Assembly (NCBI GenBank): GCA_014905825.1
Contig: JACGCN010000018.1
Span: 744,001 to 808,000, forward strand
Source: Lyophyllum atratum
Taxonomy: Eukaryota; Basidiomycota; Agaricomycetes; Agaricales; Lyophyllaceae
Length of the DNA stretch: 64,000 nt
Direction of reading: 5' to 3'
The notes beneath the pieces were generated by a model that did not search any database, was not told the origin of the DNA, and saw nothing but the letters and a program-made list of their open reading frames with translations. Positions 58,416-64,000 of the stretch are shown piece by piece. Every line of letters begins with the position of its first letter. The stretch's first letter is position 1. Both the position numbers and the translations under genes were made by a program.

Positions 58416-59331
58416 TCAAACGCATGACGATTCAAACACTGTCGCATTTATCTGTCCAGGAATGATGTTGAAGAACCTTGTGGTAGCAAAGGTACGCAGG
58501 GGCCCCGGCTCGGAAAAGTCATACCTAACTAGTGTGTTGTTTGGGTCGATAAACATATGCACCACGACCCCCGCGAACTGTAGAGCATATTTGTATTATT
58601 AGTAAGTCCCCGAAACTTTCTGACATGCAAGCGATATGCTCACATTAAATGTCCAGCCGCTTACTGCGCCATACAATTCATCATTTTGAATGCCGGTGTA
58701 TACTGCCCCGGTGGTGGTTAATATGTCTGGAGCCACCAGGGCTATGAATGGGGCAACACTAGAAGAGGAAAGAGCAGTCATCACATCATTCAAAGGATCT
58801 TCGCAGGGGAAAATACGGACAAGAATGAGGCACATTGTGGGGAGGTGACACCGCCGGTGTATGAGAGGATGATATTGGAGACGAGGGTTCCATTAGAGGT
58901 GGTGTTTGTAAAGTCGAACGAGCTGGACAAGAAATTCCCATCATCTGCGCCATCAAGGCGGATTTTTCCAAGGGAAGGGCTCATATACATCTGTTGGCCC
59001 GTTTAGCAGAATGGTCGATGATGAGAGGAACACCGTACAAATCCACTGATTATGTGGTTGTTGGTATTGACATCGTATTTGTGCTACTCGTAGGAGGGAG
59101 GAAAATGTCAGAGTGCAGGTCCTGGATTTTAGCGTGGCAGGAGCGACCCAGGACATCATTCACCTGCATATAATTCGCCCTAAACTCTGCAGTGATATTG
59201 GGTGGTTTAGGAGTCACGAATGAGGAAGAGTAATGGGGTGCGGCAGGTGGAAAAACGGCTTGGGCTGCATACGACACAGCGCCACACAAGAGAAGTGTCG
59301 ACAGAGTGCGAATTATGACAGTAATGATCAT
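58416..59331 (-). CDS. Small secreted glycoprotein of unknown function
   Basis: Five exons on the minus strand: 59331-59164, 59045-59034 (12 nt), 58990-58852, 58798-58644, 58577-58416; all in phase; 211 residues. A signal peptide opens the product (MIITVIIRTLSTLLLCGAVSYAAQA). The mature part has several N-glycosylation sequons (NIT, NTT, NGT, NNT, NAT), strands such as GKIRLDGADDGNFLSSSFDF, and ends FFNIIPGQINATVFESSCV. Another in-frame Met lies 15 codons upstream (59376), but the 59331 start gives a cleaner signal peptide. I do not recognise the family; a secreted or surface role is inferred from the signal peptide alone. Confidence 0.75.
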
Positions 59332-60447
59332 TTTCCGTTTCGTATCAAAGGGTGTTTTCTTACGGATGCAAGACATGGCATCTCTGGTTAAATAGCTGGT
59401 TCGAGACGGTGAGATGTCATGTTTCGTAAATCAAGGGCCGAGGTGAAAGATTCAAGCTTTAAAATCCGCAGGCGTTGCGCATGTCACTTTGAGCTGCGGG
59501 TCCTTTAGGCTGCGGAACCCGCAGCAACAGAAACAGATATATCACGGCAGGCCATGTCTAAATGTGTGAAGCCGGATCATCAGTCCATAGCTCACGCCGG
59601 AAGGGGAGCATTGTCCGCATTACCTCTGGACCGTAGGCGGCGTACATTAACAATCCATGCGCTCCTGCATCAACCCTTTGCCGTGGGTGCTGCTTAATAG
59701 TTTATTATACAACCGCAGAGTGCAGTTTCAGCCGAAAGCACTCCGAGCATTCATCCTCTCCGATTTTTGGCCTGCTCCATCGCACATTTAGACCCTTGTA
59801 GGAGGTCTACCACAGGCTTTGACGAGGAATCCTAGCACGTGTCGAGTACATGGGTATCGAGAACTTTTGTTTAACATAGGTAAAGGCTGGTGCTTGAAGC
59901 TTGAAGCAAGGCATTGTTCCCTGTGATTGTTTCAAGATATGGTGTTCCAGGACGTGCAACCTAGGTCGTAAGGCCCTGCAGATGTGCCTTGGGATCTTCC
60001 TTTGGGTATTCAGGCTGAATTACCGTTCTAAGGGCGTACCGAACGTCATCCAGGCGGAGAAGAACACGAGCCATGCTTTTATGTGTGTAACATCCACAGC
60101 AAGCATCAGGTCGACAGGAAGGATTTTGAGATCTCTCGGGGCGACCAAAGTTCCTGCCGAGAACTATGGGTTTCCGCCATCACAGCCGGAGACACCGACA
60201 TCAGGGAAGTGTTTTCTGCGTTAGTGTAAATGCCGGTTTCTGATAGTTTGATTTGTCGCGCTGTCTCAGTGAGTGCTTGAAAGACATGTGATACCTGCAT
60301 CACTATCTTCGACGGAGTGTGTCGTAAGGCTCATCATCGCGCGAGGGGACCTCGTAAAGCTACAGCAGTGATATTATGCGAGCAATCAAATACAACTCCA
60401 AGTTCCAGACTCGAAGCCCAAAAACACCTACAAGAGGACTTCCTTTC
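59332..60447. other. Intergenic region
   Basis: No gene is supported in this 1.1-kb stretch. A short self-similar patch TGAGCTGCGGGTCC...TAGGCTGCGGAACCCGCAGC near 59490-59522 forms a small hairpin (CTGCGG.../...CCGCAG). Confidence 0.45.
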
Positions 60448-61430
60448 TCAAACAATTCCATCCCGATCGCCGTCCTTCTGTACAGGTTGGCCGGTGTAAA
60501 GCGGTCGCGGAAACCTGCTAGGGTACGCCGTGTAAGGCTGCTGTGCCGGTTCAGGCTTCTGTGAAGCGCACGATAGTCAGTGGGACAATCCTCGCGAGCA
60601 TCAAAAGCAACAGTGAAACCTACAGGTGAGTATCCAGGGAAGGGGTATGCTCCTGGACCAGTATAGGCCGGATTCACGGGAGCGGTCTGCGGTGGCTTCG
60701 TGCTAAATTTCCCCTGGTACCTCGGTGATGACTCAAAGCGCACATGCGGGCTGGGCGCTGGGGAACGTCCATTCGTGTATGCAGTAGGGACGGCGGAAAG
60801 CGCGTCGGCGTCAGGCGTGTGCGGGTATCCGGCGGGTGTCTGGGGGAACGCAGAGGGGGGATTTGGTGTGTGAGGTTGGGAGTGTGGATAGGCAGAGTTG
60901 GGGAGCGGGTAGGAGGCAGGGGAGCGCGGGTCAAAGCTCGTGACGTAAGTGGTGGGGGGTCCTTGTATCTGCGAAGCGTCTACTTGGTAGACCGCAGCAA
61001 TGGCTTCTTGCTGTCTGGATCGTCGATTACGGGCTCCAAGGCAGAGGCAAAGGGTCAGGAGGACGGAAAGCACTGTGCGGACCAAGATGTTAGTTTACAA
61101 CATACGGAAAGGACAAGACAGGCATACAAAGGCCGGCACCTATGCAGATTGCGATTCGGACACCCAACGACAGGCGCTGCGTACATTTCCAGAAGCCGTC
61201 TCTGCCATGTTACAGAAGATCAGTACATGGCACAAGTTACGGCATCGATTATCCGTTCTCACATTGTGGTATAGCAGACTTGCTCCGCAGCGACGCCGGG
61301 AATTGCGCCCATTGCCCACCACAACGCAATAACTCCACCAACTCGAAGATCTATAGGTATCAGCCTCAGTACCTTCCCATGCCCCCACACTACAAGAACA
61401 CTCACTTGAACTCGAATTCCGCTTAGCCAT
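60448..61430 (-). CDS. Single-pass membrane protein with Pro/Tyr-rich tail
   Basis: Five exons on the minus strand: 61430-61406, 61350-61263, 61201-61128, 61072-60624, 60558-60448; phases consistent; 248 residues. Start MAKRNSSSNL, then a hydrophobic signal (GGVIALWWAMGAIPGVAAEQ), a short Cys-containing outer part (VCYTTIDGFWKCTQR), a strong membrane span (LGVRIAICIGAGLLLSVLLTLCLCLG), a basic stop-transfer ARNRRSRQQ and a long cytoplasmic tail full of Pro, Tyr, His and Ser (YPHSQPHTPNPP, PGAYPFPGYSP, YTAYPSRFPRP). This type I layout with a PxY-rich tail is seen in uncharacterised mushroom proteins; the tail could bind WW or SH3 domains. No function is known. Confidence 0.78.
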
Positions 61431-62742
61431 CGTAGTATTGTCGCTTCACTTCAATTCCAAAATCAAAAAAGATCAACTTTTAAGATTTGCCAACGATGAA
61501 CAGCTTGAAGAACCCGCGCAGCAGGTCTTCGGAGGAGGGGAGAGGGTGGGGGTCGGGGGGTGAGATCAACTCGCGAAAGTTGCATCACGGCGACACCGCT
61601 GGTATATGAAGGACTCATCAATTTTTCCGGTGTGTCAGAGATTGATCCATGGTCTCCATCAACCTGGTTTGATCGATGCTGTGCATGGCCTGCACGGTCC
61701 TACTTACAACATGTTCGGTCCGGACAAGCAACACAGCAGGATTCGAAATCCTGGATGTTGATCCCCGATGGCAGCCCCGTAAACGACGCATAAAGTGTGA
61801 GGTGAAGGGAAGACAGTTGAGATGGGGTAGTTTCATGTCTGGAGCTCATCCGTCTGAGCCCTATGCCACCCTGTTAGGAGGTGCGTTTCTGTTGGACCGC
61901 CTGGGGATGTCTAGGACGCGATTGAATAGATTTCCTACAGGCGCCATGAGAGGATACTAGCTCTCTCTAAAGGCTTTTCGACAGGAAGCGTTGCACAACA
62001 TTCAGACGGTCGCCGATTCCAGGCGCTGAAAACGAATACATTGCGCCGATGCCTAGTGGATGCTGATATGTTATTAATTGAGGTATCAGGGTGAACGACT
62101 CCTTCTCTTGAAAAGTGTGCCTCTGGTGCTGATGGAAATGCCCTGATGGATAGGTAGTACGGCAATCACCTCATACCGCGGTCCATTCCGCTGTTGTCAT
62201 TCAGGAGATTTGGCTCACACCTTCCTCGGGCACAACTGTAATGAGCGTTTTGTCACGTCAAGTTGAAACCTAGAACTCTGTGGCGTCGCTCGAGCATTGT
62301 GGGGTTTATTACACATTTCAGTCCTGTCACCCCCTTTATAGGCGTTACTGACGGCCCCACTGCCAGCGAAACGAAATGCATATGTGAGTAACTCGATGCT
62401 TGATCTATATTGGACTACTCACGGGTATGCACATGTAGTTGTGCATAAGCCATCGGCCATCAGACGCGTTGTTCCCCAATCGTCTTCGCGAGCGTTCATG
62501 GAGTGTGGAACCGGGAACCATCGAAGCACAAGACAAGACAGGACATCACGTCGCCTTCTCGAGATCCTAAATGTCAAAGGATTGATATGCCACTGCTCCC
62601 GAGTAAATCCATTGGGCTCGATCTTGACCACAGTCATATACTTATACCAGCTCTTCGACATGGATTACGGGTCCTGTTTTTTCCGTCTTCCATCGTGACC
62701 CCCGATTATCCATCGTTCACGCCAAACTGCACATCCAGGACT
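61431..62742. other. Intergenic region
   Basis: This 1.3-kb stretch between two divergent genes has only short frames (up to about 104 codons) with no recognised family. It should hold both promoters. Confidence 0.5.
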
Positions 62743-64000
62743 ATGGACACATCCTACCCGCATCCGCCCTTACACCGTCTACCTTTTGAGATTCTCTCCT
62801 CGATTTTTCTTTGGTACAAACATCTTCACCACCCGTATTCCATCTTGTCCGACGACTCCTCCCAGCTCTATCACGACGATATTGACTCGTCCCGTAAGCT
62901 TCCCGCTCCCGATCGCGCTCCCCTCCGAGACCTCCTCCTCCTCGGCTCTATATCTCATTATCTTCGTGCCGCCACCTGGGACACACCCTTTCTCTGGACA
63001 CATATCTCTCTGACTCTCCACCGCTCACGTCTGGCCTCCGAAATCTCTGGCCTCAATGCATGGCTTGCGCGAGCTGGCACATGCCCCATGCATATCCGGC
63101 TGCAGTGTGAGGGGGACGGCGTGGGATGGATCAAGAACCCACCGCTTGAGGCAGTAGATGTCATCACGAAGCATTCCCAACACTGGAAGGAGGTATGCTT
63201 AGTACTTCCACCGGTATGCCTCGTGCAGTTGGTGAACACGTGCGGAGATCCGGGGAGGCTGGGCATGCTAAGAAAACTGACGTTGCTGGTGCGACAGCAG
63301 TGGTGGGGCACGGCCGAAAAGCTGCCGATCGAAGCGTTCCGGGAGGCGGAGGGGCTAGTGGACGTAAACCTCTTCGGCATACCGCTCGACGTCGTCGACC
63401 TTCCCTGGACCCAGTTGACACATTTCCGGGGGCACCCCCTTAAAACTCGGGAAGTCTTGAGTGCGCTACGTCTAGCCACAAATCTTGAGTCTTACACCAT
63501 CGCATGTACACATGGGGACTCATACCATCTTTCATCTCTCCCTATCCATCACCCCCGCCTTCATAATCTGAAGCTCACAGGAAGGATGCTCGCGCTTCAG
63601 CAATTGACCTTGCCCGCGCTTAAGACCCTCGTGATCGAGTGCCCGGAGGGCGGCTTTATCTCGCATCATTTTGTGCGGCTAATGGAACGCTCAGGAGCCA
63701 TGTTGCGATGTCTGCAACTCACCATCGACTTTATACCGTCAGCACACCTTCTAGATTGTCTCGCCGCAACGCCAGCGCTGGAGGAATTGACGCTTTGCAA
63801 TCTCAAGGATAAAGTCCATTCGGTGTTCGTGGACTCTGTGCTTGAGAAACTCACGCTCAAGCCTGGGTCGGGAAGGGCAGCATTGGTACCACAGCTGCGC
63901 CACTTGGAAGTACTGAACTGCTCATGCCATTTTGTTGCACAAATGTTGGAAGAGATGCTTTGGTCCAGATGGAATCTCAGAGAGGATTTGGGCGAATGGC
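62743..64000 (+). CDS. F-box-like protein, cut by the window end
   Basis: From ATG 62743 one frame stays open to the last base (about 419 codons, no stop, no intron needed). It starts MDTSYPHPPLHRLPFEILSS, an F-box-like head (LPFEILSSIFLWYKHLHHPY), followed by SRKLPAPDRAPLRDLLLLGSISHYLRAATWDTPFLWTHISL, the usual mushroom F-box pattern in which a short Asp/Pro loop precedes a WxxPxLWxxI motif. The rest has leucine-rich strand/helix repeats (LRKLTLLV, LHNLKLTG, LKTLVIECP, LEELTLCNL, LRHLEVLNC). Such families are highly expanded in Agaricomycetes and probably recruit substrates to SCF ligases. The C-terminus lies outside the window. Confidence 0.85.
   Translation, partial: MDTSYPHPPLHRLPFEILSSIFLWYKHLHHPYSILSDDSSQLYHDDIDSSRKLPAPDRAPLRDLLLLGSISHYLRAATWDTPFLWTHISLTLHRSRLASEISGLNAWLARAGTCPMHIRLQCEGDGVGWIKNPPLEAVDVITKHSQHWKEVCLVLPPVCLVQLVNTCGDPGRLGMLRKLTLLVRQQWWGTAEKLPIEAFREAEGLVDVNLFGIPLDVVDLPWTQLTHFRGHPLKTREVLSALRLATNLESYTIACTHGDSYHLSSLPIHHPRLHNLKLTGRMLALQQLTLPALKTLVIECPEGGFISHHFVRLMERSGAMLRCLQLTIDFIPSAHLLDCLAATPALEELTLCNLKDKVHSVFVDSVLEKLTLKPGSGRAALVPQLRHLEVLNCSCHFVAQMLEEMLWSRWNLREDLGEW

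Overview
The window is nuclear DNA of a filamentous basidiomycete, most likely a mushroom-forming Agaricomycete. Genes are split by many short introns (about 45-70 nt, with GT...AG ends). CDS models below were built by joining exons so that phase and family motifs continue. Families typical of mushrooms are present: a DyP peroxidase, an HNH-domain family, F-box/LRR-like families and small secreted proteins. No rRNA, tRNA, CRISPR array or prokaryotic operon was seen.

Region 1-11.5 kb is a transposon nest. A gene of a recurrent mushroom protein family, entering from the left edge, is split by a complete 9,782-bp Ty3/gypsy chromovirus on the minus strand. The element has 644-bp LTRs, an ACATC target duplication, a single uninterrupted 2,375-residue Gag-Pol with a C-terminal chromodomain, and an extra 266-codon ORF between pol and the 3' LTR. 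A 348-bp fold-back MITE-like element with arms of about 120 bp breaks the same gene again. From 11.5 to 12.4 kb there is no gene, but there is a 36-bp near-perfect palindrome and a weak Helitron-like end.

Region 12.4-31 kb holds arginyl-tRNA synthetase (+), an HNH-domain protein (-), a dye-decolourising peroxidase (-), a 2.7-kb stretch without a convincing gene, a 5-oxoprolinase-like protein that stops after its HyuA half (+), an F-box-like protein (+), and a DUF262 protein with a very long disordered tail (-).

Region 31-49 kb is rich in housekeeping and cell-cycle genes: condensin subunit SMC2 (+, head-to-head with the DUF262 gene), an OPT oligopeptide transporter (+), a four-helix membrane protein (-), a ten-exon SRA-YDG domain protein (-) head-to-head with the GPN-loop GTPase GPN1 (+), and the PSTAIRE kinase CDK1 (+), which contains a 6-nt exon inside its glycine loop and three ACGCGT boxes in its longest intron.

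Region 49-64 kb holds a probable secreted beta-sandwich protein (-), an Msb1/Mug8-like polarity protein (+), an LRR/F-box-like mushroom protein (+), a 211-residue secreted glycoprotein (-), a type I membrane protein with a Pro/Tyr-rich tail (-), and an F-box-like gene running off the right edge (+). Genes are mostly independent. Clear shared control is plausible only for the two head-to-head pairs.
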